Origin: Acidobacteriota bacterium
GTDB lineage: Bacteria > Acidobacteriota > Terriglobia > Acidiferrales > UBA7541
NCBI GenBank assembly: GCA_013289955.1
Contig: JABCYZ010000026.1
Coordinates: forward strand, 1 to 64,000
Direction of reading: 5' to 3'
Length of the DNA stretch: 64,000 nt
Of this stretch, positions 53,970 through 62,232 are shown one piece after another. Under the pieces are notes generated by a model, which was given only the letters and a program-made list of their open reading frames with translations, had not been told where the DNA came from and ran no database searches. Each line of letters begins with the position of its first letter. The stretch's first letter is position 1. The position numbers and the translations under genes are program-made.

Positions 53970-54371
53970 CTAGCCGTTTTCGACGCGGGCCTTGATATCC
54001 GAGTACGCCGTATCGATGAGCCTGCTTAGCGCCTCGGTGTTTGTGGCCGTTCCCGGTCTGAGCTTCACATGACGCATGAACTTGCCGCTGCCTTCCAACA
54101 AGCGCGCCGGATCCGGCAGTGCTGCGCCGTGAAAGAACCCCACGTTTGCGTGCGAGGTGAATACATTCACATAGCCGAAGGGCGCATCTCCCAAACATAC
54201 AACCGGACAGCCGTCATGCAGAAGCTCCCGGACTTCGTCCCCGCACTTTCGCATCACCTCAAACCACTCATGGGCGATGGCTCCCAATTCACCTGCATGC
54301 TCTTTCATCCACGCATCGATGGCGGGATCCCGCTCAACAGCGCCGTCGAATCGCAGCAAGTCCGTTCTCAT
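53970..54371 (-). CDS. DUF1801 (YdhG-like) domain protein
   Basis: The 133-residue protein shows the DUF1801 pattern: AIAHEWFEVMRKCGDEVRELLHDGCPVVCLGD, FGYVNVFTSHANVGFFHGAALPDPARLLEGSGKFMRHVKLRPG and a helical end. Members are small stand-alone proteins of unknown function with a YdhG-type fold. It is isolated, with about 275 bases without a supported gene between it and the FAD oxidoreductase, and 180 bases before etfA. It probably belongs to the accessory segment. Confidence 0.82.
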   Translation of the reverse strand: MRTDLLRFDGAVERDPAIDAWMKEHAGELGAIAHEWFEVMRKCGDEVRELLHDGCPVVCLGDAPFGYVNVFTSHANVGFFHGAALPDPARLLEGSGKFMRHVKLRPGTATNTEALSRLIDTAYSDIKARVENG

Positions 54372-54550
54372 CGTCGCTCGCCTTTCTGATGGCCATCCGA
54401 TAGTTCTTCCGTGCCCGATTAGGTCGAGTCATTTCAGGATTATCCCCGAAATGGGAACGACGTGTCCCACCCAAAAGGCCTGACGGGGCGGCCTAAATCC
54501 TGACTCGCGGCGACCAGAAACCGGCCCTCGATCTGGAGGCGGCTGAGTGG

Positions 54551-55540
54551 CTAGGAGGATTTGGATTTTTCGAGGGCTTCGGTGAGGGCGGGCATGATTT
54601 CGAAAATGTCGGCGACTACGCCGTAGTCGGCGATTTCGAAGATGGGTGCGTTGGCGTCTTTGTTGATGGCGACGATGGTGCGTGCGCCTTTCATGCCGAC
54701 GACGTGCTGGATGGCCCCGCTGATGCCGAGAGCGAGGTAGAGTTTGGGGGCGACGGTTTGGCCGGAGCTGCCGATTTGGCGCTCCATGGGGAGCCAGCCT
54801 TCGTCGCAGATGGGGCGGGAGGCGGCGATTTCGCCGCCGAGGGCTTTGGCGAGCGTTTCGGCCTGGGGAATGTTTTCCGGGGCTTTGATGCCTCGGCCGA
54901 TGGAGACGATGATGGGAGCTTGCGTGAGGTCGACGGCGGATTTGGCTTCTTTGAAAAGGTCGAGGGGCTTGGTACGGATTTGACCGGGGGCTAGCGTCAC
55001 GGGGAATGCGTTGACTGGGGCTTTGCCGGACGGATGCGCGGCTAGAAGATCGGCGCGGAAGGCTCCGGATTGGAAGGAGGCGAACCAGGGGGCGGCGCCC
55101 TGGAAGGTGACGTCGGCGGCGGTTTTGCCCTGAAACATTTGGCGGACGAAGATGAGTTTCCCGGATTCGTGGCGGTAGCCGATGCAGTCGCCGATCATGC
55201 CTTTGCCGAGGCTGGCGGCGAGTTTGGGGACAAAGTCGCGGACCTGGTAGGTGTGGGGGAAGAGGACGAGATCGGGCTTGGCGGAGCCGATGACTTGCTC
55301 GAGGGCGATGCAGTAGCCGTCGGGAGTATAGGCTTCCAGTAAATCGTGTTCGACGGTCAGAATTTCGGCGACGTTTTTTGTGGCGAGTTCGTCGGCGAAC
55401 GGCGCTACGCCTTTGCCGATGACTACGGCGGTGATCGTGCTCGGCGTAGCCGAGGAGACTTGCTGGGCGGCGGCTAACGTTTCGAAGCTGGCGTTGTTCC
55501 ACTTGCCTTGGCGGAGCTCGGTGATGACCAGGATTTTCAT
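54551..55540 (-). CDS. etfA: Electron transfer flavoprotein alpha subunit
   Basis: EtfA binds the FAD that carries electrons from acyl-CoA and other dehydrogenases. The 329-residue protein starts MKILVITELRQGKWNNASFE and has the C-terminal FAD domain with SIGRGIKAPENIPQAETLAKALGGEIAASRPICDEGWLP, QIGSSGQTVAPKLYLALGISGAIQHVVGMKGARTIVAINKD and APIFEIADYGVVADIFEI, all typical. It begins one base after the etfB stop on the same strand. Confidence 0.96.
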   Translation of the reverse strand: MKILVITELRQGKWNNASFETLAAAQQVSSATPSTITAVVIGKGVAPFADELATKNVAEILTVEHDLLEAYTPDGYCIALEQVIGSAKPDLVLFPHTYQVRDFVPKLAASLGKGMIGDCIGYRHESGKLIFVRQMFQGKTAADVTFQGAAPWFASFQSGAFRADLLAAHPSGKAPVNAFPVTLAPGQIRTKPLDLFKEAKSAVDLTQAPIIVSIGRGIKAPENIPQAETLAKALGGEIAASRPICDEGWLPMERQIGSSGQTVAPKLYLALGISGAIQHVVGMKGARTIVAINKDANAPIFEIADYGVVADIFEIMPALTEALEKSKSS

Positions 55541-55541
55541 G

Positions 55542-56306
55542 TTAGATGACCCGCGCTTCGAACTTTAGTTTTTCTACTAGCATGGTGGCGACTTCCTTTG
55601 CTGTGCCGGTGAGGAATTCGGTTTTTTTCGTTTTTGCGGGGACGTAGATTCTTTCGATTTTTTGCGTGGGCTCGTGCTGGATGCCGAGGGATTCGCGCGT
55701 GATGGTGGCGATTTCTTTTTTCTTGGCGGCCATGATGCCTTTTAGGGTGGCGTAGCGGACTTTGTTGATGCCGGACTGGATGGAGAGGACGGCTGGCAAG
55801 GGGCATTCGATGTGCTGGAACCAGCCAGCTTCGAGTTCGCGCTTGAGTTTCATTTTGTCGCCAGCGACTTCGATCTGCATGATGATGGTGGCGTGGGGAA
55901 GACCGGAAAGCGCTGCGATGAGTACTCCGGTTTGGCCGAAACCGTGATCGTCGCTCTGGAGGCCGGTTAGGACGAGGTCGACTTTTTCTTTTTTGATGGC
56001 GGCGGCCAGCGCTTTTGCGGAACCAAGAGGGTCGAGCTGGGCGAAATTGTCGTCCGAGATGTGGATGCCGCGGTCGGCGCCTTTGGCGAGGGCTTCTTTA
56101 ATGGTTAGTTTCGCGCGCTCGGGGCCCATGGAAAGGGCTATGACTTCGCCGCCGTGTTTTTCTTTCAGGCGAAGGGCTTCTTCGAGAGCGTAGCTGTCGG
56201 GCTCGTTCATTTCAAAGCCGATGTCGGATTCCTTGATCCAGTTTCCGGCGATGGAGAGTGGGGCGTCTTTTGCGGGAACTTGTTTGATGCACACGATGAT
56301 GTTCAC
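55542..56306 (-). CDS. etfB: Electron transfer flavoprotein beta subunit
   Basis: EtfB forms the heterodimer with EtfA and binds AMP. The 254-residue protein begins MNIIVCIKQVPAKDAPLSI and has NEPDSYALEEALRLKEKHGG, ALAKGADRGIHISDD, LVLTGLQSDDHGFGQTGVLIAALSGLPHATIIMQIE and the family signature around VLSIQSGINKVRYATLKGIMAAKKKEI. It is the first gene of etfB-etfA. The ETF-QO gene, its electron acceptor, is separated by the accessory segment. Confidence 0.96.
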   Translation of the reverse strand: MNIIVCIKQVPAKDAPLSIAGNWIKESDIGFEMNEPDSYALEEALRLKEKHGGEVIALSMGPERAKLTIKEALAKGADRGIHISDDNFAQLDPLGSAKALAAAIKKEKVDLVLTGLQSDDHGFGQTGVLIAALSGLPHATIIMQIEVAGDKMKLKRELEAGWFQHIECPLPAVLSIQSGINKVRYATLKGIMAAKKKEIATITRESLGIQHEPTQKIERIYVPAKTKKTEFLTGTAKEVATMLVEKLKFEARVI

Positions 56307-56341
56307 GGGTTCAGTCCTTGTTGCCAGAATGCTGCCGAAGA

Positions 56342-56367
56342 CCCGCCCTCAAAAAACCGAGGGCGGG
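56342..56367. repeat. Hairpin CCCGCCCTC/GAGGGCGGG upstream of etfB
   Basis: A perfect 9-bp stem (56342-56350 and 56359-56367) with an A-rich 8-base loop lies 35 bases upstream of the etfB start. No T-tract follows on either strand. It continues into ACGCCCGCC, a composition similar to the other hairpin repeats in the window. A second small stem, GCCGGTC/GACCGGC, lies at 56470-56487. Confidence 0.45.
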
Positions 56368-56579
56368 ACGCCCGCCAGTCCATCTTTGGTTTTGGTGGAA
56401 TCATTGTACCAACTTACGATTGTTAGTTACTAACAGTATTGATCGGTCCGGCTTAGCATTACGACGGCAGCCGGTCCAAAGACCGGCCGCTCGAACGGAT
56501 TCCGCAAACCACACATTTTGCTGGCTCCACGAGTAGATTCCGCCGGGCTGCAGCTACCACAGAACCAAGTCCGTGCTAT

Positions 56580-57824
56580 TTACCGGCCGCTCCAGCGCTT
56601 GAAAATCAGGGCGGCGTTTGTGCCGCCGAAACCGAAGGAGTTCGAGAGTGCGTATTCTACCGAGGCTTTGCGGGCCACATTGGGGACGTAATCCAGGTCG
56701 CACTCGGGATCAGGGGTTTCGAGGTTGATGGTGGGGGGCAGGGTCTGGTCGCGGAGCGCCAGGACACTGATGCCGGCTTCGAGGCCGCCGGCGCCGCCGA
56801 GGAGATGGCCGGTCATGGATTTCGTCGAGCTGACTGGAACTCTCTTGGAGTAATCGCCAAAGACCCTCTTGAGCGCGCGAGTCTCAATCACGTCGCCGAG
56901 CGGCGTGGAAGTGCCGTGCGCGTTCACGTAGCCGATGTCTTCGGGCGCGAGTTTGGCGTCCTTGATGGCTGCGCGCATGACCCGATAAGCGCCGTCGCCA
57001 TCGGAGGCCGGTTGCGTGATGTGGTAGGCGTCGCCGGACATGCCATAGCCGACGATTTCGGCGAGAATGGGGGCATTGCGTTTTTGCGCATGCTCGAGCG
57101 ATTCGAGAATCAGAATACCGGCACCTTCACCGACGACGAAGCCATCGCGGCCGGAGTCGAACGGGCGGCTGGCGTGAGCGGGATCGTCATTGCGGGTGGA
57201 AAGAGCCTTCATCGAAGCGAAACCGCCTATGCCCATGGGAGTGATGGTGGCTTCGGTTCCGCCGCAGATCATCATATCGGCGGCGCCGCGCTCGATGATT
57301 TTGAAAGAATCGCCGATGGCGTGGGCGGAAGCGGAGCAGGCTGTAGCAGTGGCGGAATTCGGGCCCTTGGCGCCGTAACGAATGGAGATGTGGCCGGAAG
57401 CGAGATTGACGATGGCGGAGGGAATGAAAAACGGAGAAATTCTGCCCGGGCCGCCCTCCACTAGTTTCCGGTGCTCGCGTTCAATGATGTCGAATCCCCC
57501 GATGCCAGACGAGACATAGACCCCGACTTCGTTGAGATCAGAATCTTCGGGCTTCCAGTGGGCGGATTTCACGGCGAAATCGGCTCCAGCCAGAGCTACC
57601 TGGATGAAGCGGCCCATTTTCTTCAGTTCTTTTTTCTCGATCCAGAGGAAAGGGTCGAAGCTTTTGATTTCACCGGCGATTTTGCAATCGAAGCCGGTAG
57701 TATCGAACTGTGTGATGGTGCCGACACCGCTATGGCCGGCGACGAGGTTCTTCCACGATTCCTCCGTGCCAATGCCCAGCGCGCAGACAAGTCCAACACC
57801 CGTAACGACTACCCGGCGAGTCAA
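56580..57824 (-). CDS. fabF: 3-oxoacyl-[acyl-carrier-protein] synthase II
   Basis: FabF elongates fatty acyl chains with malonyl-ACP. The 414-residue enzyme has the Cys-His-His triad: ATACSASAHAIGDS (active Cys), NAHGTSTPLGD and KSMTGHLLGGAGGLEA, plus the C-terminal SNSFGFGGTNAALIF. Translation starts at TTG 57824 with GGGAG upstream; no better in-frame start precedes RRVVVTGVG. It lies 38 bases after acpP and ends the DUF177-rpmF-plsX-fabD-fabG-acpP-fabF series. Confidence 0.96.
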   Translation of the reverse strand: MTRRVVVTGVGLVCALGIGTEESWKNLVAGHSGVGTITQFDTTGFDCKIAGEIKSFDPFLWIEKKELKKMGRFIQVALAGADFAVKSAHWKPEDSDLNEVGVYVSSGIGGFDIIEREHRKLVEGGPGRISPFFIPSAIVNLASGHISIRYGAKGPNSATATACSASAHAIGDSFKIIERGAADMMICGGTEATITPMGIGGFASMKALSTRNDDPAHASRPFDSGRDGFVVGEGAGILILESLEHAQKRNAPILAEIVGYGMSGDAYHITQPASDGDGAYRVMRAAIKDAKLAPEDIGYVNAHGTSTPLGDVIETRALKRVFGDYSKRVPVSSTKSMTGHLLGGAGGLEAGISVLALRDQTLPPTINLETPDPECDLDYVPNVARKASVEYALSNSFGFGGTNAALIFKRWSGR

Positions 57825-57862
57825 CTCAGTAATGCTCCCTGTTGAGGTGGTAATTTCGTGGC

Positions 57863-58105
57863 TTACTTTCCCTTGGCGTGCTTGTCGATGTACTCGACGG
57901 CGTCCTTCACCGTGGTCATCTTCTCGGCGTCTTCGTCGGGAACTTCGATTCCGAACGCTTCCTCAAACGCCATGACTAATTCGACCTGGTCGAGAGAATC
58001 TGCACCGAGGTCGTCCACGAAGGACGCTGTCGGCGTCACTTCGGCTTCATCGACGCCGAGTTGCTCGACGATAATTTGTTTTACGCGCTCTTCCACACTG
58101 GCCAT
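57863..58105 (-). CDS. acpP: Acyl carrier protein
   Basis: The 80-residue acidic protein carries growing acyl chains on phosphopantetheine. It has VKQIIVEQLGVDEAEVTPTASFVDDLGADSLDQVELVMAFEEAFGIEVPDEDAEKM, with the modified Ser in GADSLD near residue 37, and a Lys-rich end. GGAGG stands 8 bases before the ATG. About 295 bases without a supported gene separate it from fabG, long enough to hold its own promoter, as is common for acpP. Confidence 0.97.
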   Translation of the reverse strand: MASVEERVKQIIVEQLGVDEAEVTPTASFVDDLGADSLDQVELVMAFEEAFGIEVPDEDAEKMTTVKDAVEYIDKHAKGK

Positions 58106-58400
58106 TCCGGTGTCCTCCGCGATTTGCTATCGCTTATTATGCAACGACGTACACTAACAGTTTATCGGCCCCAATGCCGTGGTACGGACTCGAAAATCGT
58201 CTATCAGGCAACCTGCCCATTCTAGTCAGCCCATGCAACAAGGTCAACTTTCGGCAACTCTCGAACCGCCATCATCCGTTAAATACAATGGGAGCCCGCA
58301 GCGCCCTGCTGGACTTGGCGGGAGAGCTCCGTCGACGTCCGTACTCTTCTCAAGTTACGCCGTAGTCCGCCATCGGTTCTCACGTCAAAAGGCGCGCGCC

Positions 58401-59147
58401 CTAAGCCAAGTAGAGGCCGCCGTTGACGTCGAGGACGTGCCCGGTGATGTAGGCGGCTTCATCGCTCGCTAGGAAAACGATCGCGGAGGCTACGTCCTGG
58501 GCCGTGCCCATGCGGCCGAGAGGGATGCGGTTTTTCAGTTCGGTTTTCACGGCCTCAGAGAGCACGTCGGTCATGGGGGTGGCGATGAAGCCTGGGGCTA
58601 CGGCGTTTACGGTGATGTTGCGCGAGGCGATTTCGATGGCGATGGCTTTGGTCAGGCCGACGAGGCCGGCTTTGGCGGCGACGTAGTTGGCTTGGCCCGC
58701 GTTGCCCATTTGCGCGACTACGCTGGCGATGTTGATGATGCGGCCTGCGCGGGCGCGCATCATTGTGGCGAGGGATTGTTGGATACAGAGATGCGCGCCG
58801 GTCAGGTTGGTGCGGATGACCGCGTCCCAGTCTTCTTGCTTCATGCGGAGGGCCAGGCCGTCGCGGGTGATGGCGGCGTTGTTGACGAGAATGTCGAGGC
58901 GGGTGAATTTTTCGAGGGTTTGTTTGAAGCCGGATTTTATTTGGTCGGGGTCGGCTACGTCCATTCTTATGGCGATGGCTTCGCCGCCGGCGGCCTGGAT
59001 GTCGGCGACCAGAGTGATGAGTTTTTCTTCGTTCCGGGCTGCTACCGCAACCTTTGCGCCCGCTTCGGCCAATGCTAGCGCGGTTTCGCGGCCTATACCT
59101 TGGCTGGCGCCGGTGACTAGGGCTACTTTGTCTTTTAGGCTGAACAT
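58401..59147 (-). CDS. fabG: 3-oxoacyl-[acyl-carrier-protein] reductase
   Basis: FabG is the NADPH-dependent ketoreductase of fatty-acid synthesis. From ATG 59147 the 248-residue short-chain dehydrogenase has the TGASQGIGRETALAL cofactor motif, NNAAITRDGLALRM, the catalytic IINIASVVAQMGNAGQANYVAAKAG (Ser, Tyr, Lys) and NAVAPGFIATPMT. In-frame starts upstream (to 59201) add a non-conserved segment. It lies between fabD and acpP on the same strand. Confidence 0.95.
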   Translation of the reverse strand: MFSLKDKVALVTGASQGIGRETALALAEAGAKVAVAARNEEKLITLVADIQAAGGEAIAIRMDVADPDQIKSGFKQTLEKFTRLDILVNNAAITRDGLALRMKQEDWDAVIRTNLTGAHLCIQQSLATMMRARAGRIINIASVVAQMGNAGQANYVAAKAGLVGLTKAIAIEIASRNITVNAVAPGFIATPMTDVLSEAVKTELKNRIPLGRMGTAQDVASAIVFLASDEAAYITGHVLDVNGGLYLA

Positions 59148-59213
59148 CTTTTTTTCTGTGCTCACTTTTTTCCGTATCGAAGATTTAACCCCAAGACCCA
59201 CACTGAAAGAAAG

Positions 59214-59231
59214 GAAGGTGGGGCCACCTTC
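59214..59231. repeat. Hairpin GAAGGTGG/CCACCTTC between fabD and fabG
   Basis: Eight complementary bases on each side of a two-base centre (59214-59231) can form a compact stem in the 117-base gap between fabD and fabG. On the coding strand it is followed by CTTTCTTTC, not a clean T-run. It might tune readthrough or mRNA stability within the fab operon. Confidence 0.4.
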
Positions 59232-59264
59232 TTGCGGTTAGGGCCTCGGCAAGCCTCGTTCTAC

Positions 59265-60218
59265 CTACGCCGCATCGGAACGAGCGCCGGCGATTTTCTC
59301 TACCGTGGCGGCCAAACTTTTTTCGTCCTCGACGTTGAGCGTGGCAGCCGAGCGCTCGATTTGGCGAAGGAGGCCGGATAGGACGCGGCCTGGGCCGACT
59401 TCCACGAATGTGTTTACGCCTTCCTCGATCAGGAGGCGGATGGATTCCTCCCAGCGGACGGGCATCGTAACTTGACGGACCAGGGCTTCGCGGGCTTCTT
59501 CGCCGGTCGAGATGGTGTCGGCATCGACGTTGGTTACCAGCGGCACGGACAAATTTGAGAAGCTCGTGCGCTTCAGATCTTCGGCCAGGTGTTCTTGCGC
59601 CGGTGCCATGAGCGCGGAGTGGAAGGGGGCGGAGACTGCCAAAATTACGGCGCGCTTGGCGCCGAGTTGCGAGGCGATTTCCACGGCGCGCTTTACGGCG
59701 GCGGCGTGGCCGGAGATGACGGTTTGCTCGGGGGAATTTAGATTTGCGGCGGAGCAGATTTCGCCGTTCGAGGCGCGTTTGCAGGCGTCGACGACTACGG
59801 CGGGCGACAAGCCCATGATGGCGGCCATTGCGCCTACCCCTGCAGGGACGGCTTCCTGCATGTAGGTGCCGCGCTTGCGGACGAGTTTGACGGCATCCGA
59901 GAACTTCAGCGAGCCGGCAGCCACGAGCGCGGAATATTCGCCGAGGCTGTGGCCTGCTACAAAATCGGGAGTGAGGCCTCGCTCGGCGAGGACTCGAGAG
60001 ACGGCGACGGAGCAGGTGAGGATCGCTGGCTGCGTGTTGGCGGTGAGTTTGAGCTCGTCTTCGGTGCCTTCAAAGCAGATTTTGGATATGGAGAAGCCCA
60101 GGGCAGTGTCGGCTTCTTCGAAGACGGCGCGGGCTGCGGGATATTTTTCGGCCAGCTCTTTGCCCATGCCGGGGTACTGCGAGGCTTGGCCTGGAAATAC
60201 GAATGCTACTTTGCCCAT
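59265..60218 (-). CDS. fabD: Malonyl-CoA:ACP transacylase
   Basis: FabD moves malonyl groups from CoA to ACP. The 317-residue enzyme has VFPGQASQYPGMGKEL, the nucleophile motif GHSLGEYSALVAAGSL, QEAVPAGVGAMAAIMGL, NLNSPEQTVISG and the catalytic His region VSAPFHSALM. It starts 22 bases after plsX. In many bacteria fabH lies between plsX and fabD; no fabH is present here. Confidence 0.96.
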   Translation of the reverse strand: MGKVAFVFPGQASQYPGMGKELAEKYPAARAVFEEADTALGFSISKICFEGTEDELKLTANTQPAILTCSVAVSRVLAERGLTPDFVAGHSLGEYSALVAAGSLKFSDAVKLVRKRGTYMQEAVPAGVGAMAAIMGLSPAVVVDACKRASNGEICSAANLNSPEQTVISGHAAAVKRAVEIASQLGAKRAVILAVSAPFHSALMAPAQEHLAEDLKRTSFSNLSVPLVTNVDADTISTGEEAREALVRQVTMPVRWEESIRLLIEEGVNTFVEVGPGRVLSGLLRQIERSAATLNVEDEKSLAATVEKIAGARSDAA

Positions 60219-60240
60219 CGTTAATTCCTCTCCTGAGCCG

Positions 60241-61248
60241 TCATGCGAGAACGCTCGCGGCCGAGAGCTCCTGTTCGATTTTTTCGTTGATGCGCGCGCG
60301 GGACAGGCCCGCCGCTACGCGGATGGCGTTTTTGATGGCTTTGGCGTTCGAACGGCCATGGCCGATGACGCAAACGCCGCGCACACCCAAGAGCGGTGCG
60401 CCGCCGTACTCCGTGTAGTCGATTGTTTTTTTCAAACCCTTCAAGGCCCCGCGCGAAAAAAGAAAACCGACCTGGGACGCCAGCGAGCTCTGGATCGATT
60501 TTTTCAGCAGGCCGAATATCTGGACGGCGAGGCCTTCGCAAATTTTCAAGGCAATATTGCCGACAAAACCGTCGCTCACGATGACGTCCACGTTTCCTGA
60601 GAAAAGATCTCCGCCTTCGACATTGCCTACAAAATGAACCGGACTCTTTTTCAGACGCGTGTAAACCTCGCGGGTGAGTTCATTGCCCTTCATTTCTTCT
60701 TCGCCAACGGAGAGCAAGCCGACGCGGGGGCGGCGGTTGCCGAAGGTAGCGCGATAATAGATTTCGCCCATCACTGCAAATTGCACCAGATGCTCGGGCT
60801 TGGAGTCGACGTTGGCGCCGACATCCAGGAGAACCGAGACGCCACCCTTGGCGTTCGGGAAAGGCGCGGCAAGCGCGACGCGATCGACCGACTCAAGAGT
60901 ACCTAGCAAAAACCTTGCAACCGTCATTACGGCGCCGGTGTTGCCCGCACTGACCAGCCCATCCGCTTTCGCTTCCCGCACCAAACGCGCGGCGACGTGA
61001 ACTGAGCTGTCCTTCTTGCGCCGAAACGCCTGAGCCGGATGATCTTCCATGGAGATCACTTCGCTTGCCGGGATAATGTCGATGGGCAAGTTGGGCGCGG
61101 CGTGTTTGGCCAGCTCCGCGCGGACCACATGGGGCTGCCCGACGAGTAAAACCCGGACGCCCAACTCCCGTGCAGCCAGGACACTACCTTCAACCTCGGG
61201 GCGGGGCGCGTTGTCTCCGCCCATGGCGTCAACAGCGATTGTGATCAT
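60241..61248 (-). CDS. plsX: Phosphate acyltransferase PlsX
   Basis: PlsX makes acyl-phosphate from acyl-ACP and so links fatty-acid and phospholipid synthesis. The 335-residue protein starts MITIAVDAMGGDNAPRPEVEG and has SVHVAARLVREAKADGLVSAGNTGAVM, VALAAPFPNAKGGVSVLLDVGANVDSKP, VGLLSVGEEEMKGNELT and the C-terminal GAPLLGVRGVCVIGHGRSNAKAIKNAI. It lies between rpmF and fabD, its usual neighbours. Confidence 0.96.
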   Translation of the reverse strand: MITIAVDAMGGDNAPRPEVEGSVLAARELGVRVLLVGQPHVVRAELAKHAAPNLPIDIIPASEVISMEDHPAQAFRRKKDSSVHVAARLVREAKADGLVSAGNTGAVMTVARFLLGTLESVDRVALAAPFPNAKGGVSVLLDVGANVDSKPEHLVQFAVMGEIYYRATFGNRRPRVGLLSVGEEEMKGNELTREVYTRLKKSPVHFVGNVEGGDLFSGNVDVIVSDGFVGNIALKICEGLAVQIFGLLKKSIQSSLASQVGFLFSRGALKGLKKTIDYTEYGGAPLLGVRGVCVIGHGRSNAKAIKNAIRVAAGLSRARINEKIEQELSAASVLA

Positions 61249-61314
61249 CGGATTTATCCGACCGCTTCATCGGGCCGCAAGTTCCTGTACGGGACCCGGC
61301 AGAAAAAGGCGGCG

Positions 61315-61494
61315 TCAGGCCGACTTGTCTTGGACAGCGCGGCCCTTATAGAAGCCGCAATGGGGACAAGCCTGATGCGGCTGCTTGGTTTCGTGGCAAT
61401 TCGGGCATTCGCCGAGCGCCGGCTTCTCTAGAAAATCATGGGCTCGCCTGGTGCTCGTCCGTCGCTTCGAATGCCGTCTTTTTGGGTTAGGCAT
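61315..61494 (-). CDS. rpmF: 50S ribosomal protein L32
   Basis: This 59-residue gene encodes a protein starting MPNPKRRHSKRRTSTRRAHD, followed by a zinc-ribbon: CPNCHETK and CPHCGFYKGR, so it is the Cys-containing (zinc-binding) form of L32. It lies 66 bases upstream of plsX and 59 bases downstream of the DUF177 gene, the conserved order in many bacteria. It is shorter than 60 residues and easy to miss in automatic calls. Confidence 0.95.
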   Translation of the reverse strand: MPNPKRRHSKRRTSTRRAHDFLEKPALGECPNCHETKQPHQACPHCGFYKGRAVQDKSA

Positions 61495-61553
61495 AGCAAT
61501 ACTCCTCGTTCCCGCCCTCGTGGGCGGATTCTATGGGCTTTCGGCCCTGTAAA

Positions 61554-62117
61554 CTATTGTTTTTTCAGCCAGTCCTGCTTCAGGCGCGCGAGAGGGGCTA
61601 GCCGCGGATCCGTCGCGTGGGTCTCGCAGCGGCACTCCTCGTGATTCAGGTTAGCACCGCAATTTGGGCACAATCCCCGGCAGTCACTCTGGCAAATGAC
61701 CTTCAGGGGCAGAGCCAACAGCACCTGTTCTCTTAAAACATCCGCCAGAAAGAGTCCATCGCCTTCAAAAAAGGCAATTTCCGTATCGTCGTCCTTGAGC
61801 CGGTCTTCTTTCGGCTTTGCGCCTTTGGGAAGAGGAGCATAGAAGAGGTCAAACGAGCGGTTCACGTCTTCGATGACCGGTTCAAGACAGCGCGCGCAAA
61901 CCATTTCGATCTTGGTTTCGAGCTGGCCTTCGATGCGAATCTGGCCTTCGAGAAGTTCGGCCGTGGCGGTGACTTCCAGAGCCGCGACCTGCTTGATCTC
62001 GGAAGAATGGAAATCGATGCTGCCCGGGGCGTAGGTCTTCCGGATACGCAGCTTCCTAACCGCGAGTTCTTTTACATCGAGGAACAAGTCTGGGACCCCT
62101 CCGCCGCTAACGCTCAT
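61554..62117 (-). CDS. DUF177 (YceD-like) family protein
   Basis: The 187-residue protein belongs to the DUF177/YceD family linked to 23S rRNA accumulation. It has VTATAELLEGQIRIEGQLETKIEMVCARCLEPV (first Cys pair), an acidic middle with LAEPLP-type spacing (LFLADVLREQVLLALPLKVIC), and the C-terminal zinc-binding CPNCGANLNHEECRC, then DPRLAPLARLK. Position just before rpmF is the classical arrangement. It is the first gene of the series. Confidence 0.9.
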   Translation of the reverse strand: MSVSGGGVPDLFLDVKELAVRKLRIRKTYAPGSIDFHSSEIKQVAALEVTATAELLEGQIRIEGQLETKIEMVCARCLEPVIEDVNRSFDLFYAPLPKGAKPKEDRLKDDDTEIAFFEGDGLFLADVLREQVLLALPLKVICQSDCRGLCPNCGANLNHEECRCETHATDPRLAPLARLKQDWLKKQ

Positions 62118-62232
62118 GCTTTATCATTATTCCGTCGTGCGAGCAGCAAGTCAAGGAACGGAGCCGCTTTCTGGCGCTTTTGCTGCATGGATGGCAAGGG
62201 GTGGCTCTAGTACCAACGGACAGCGCGTTCGC

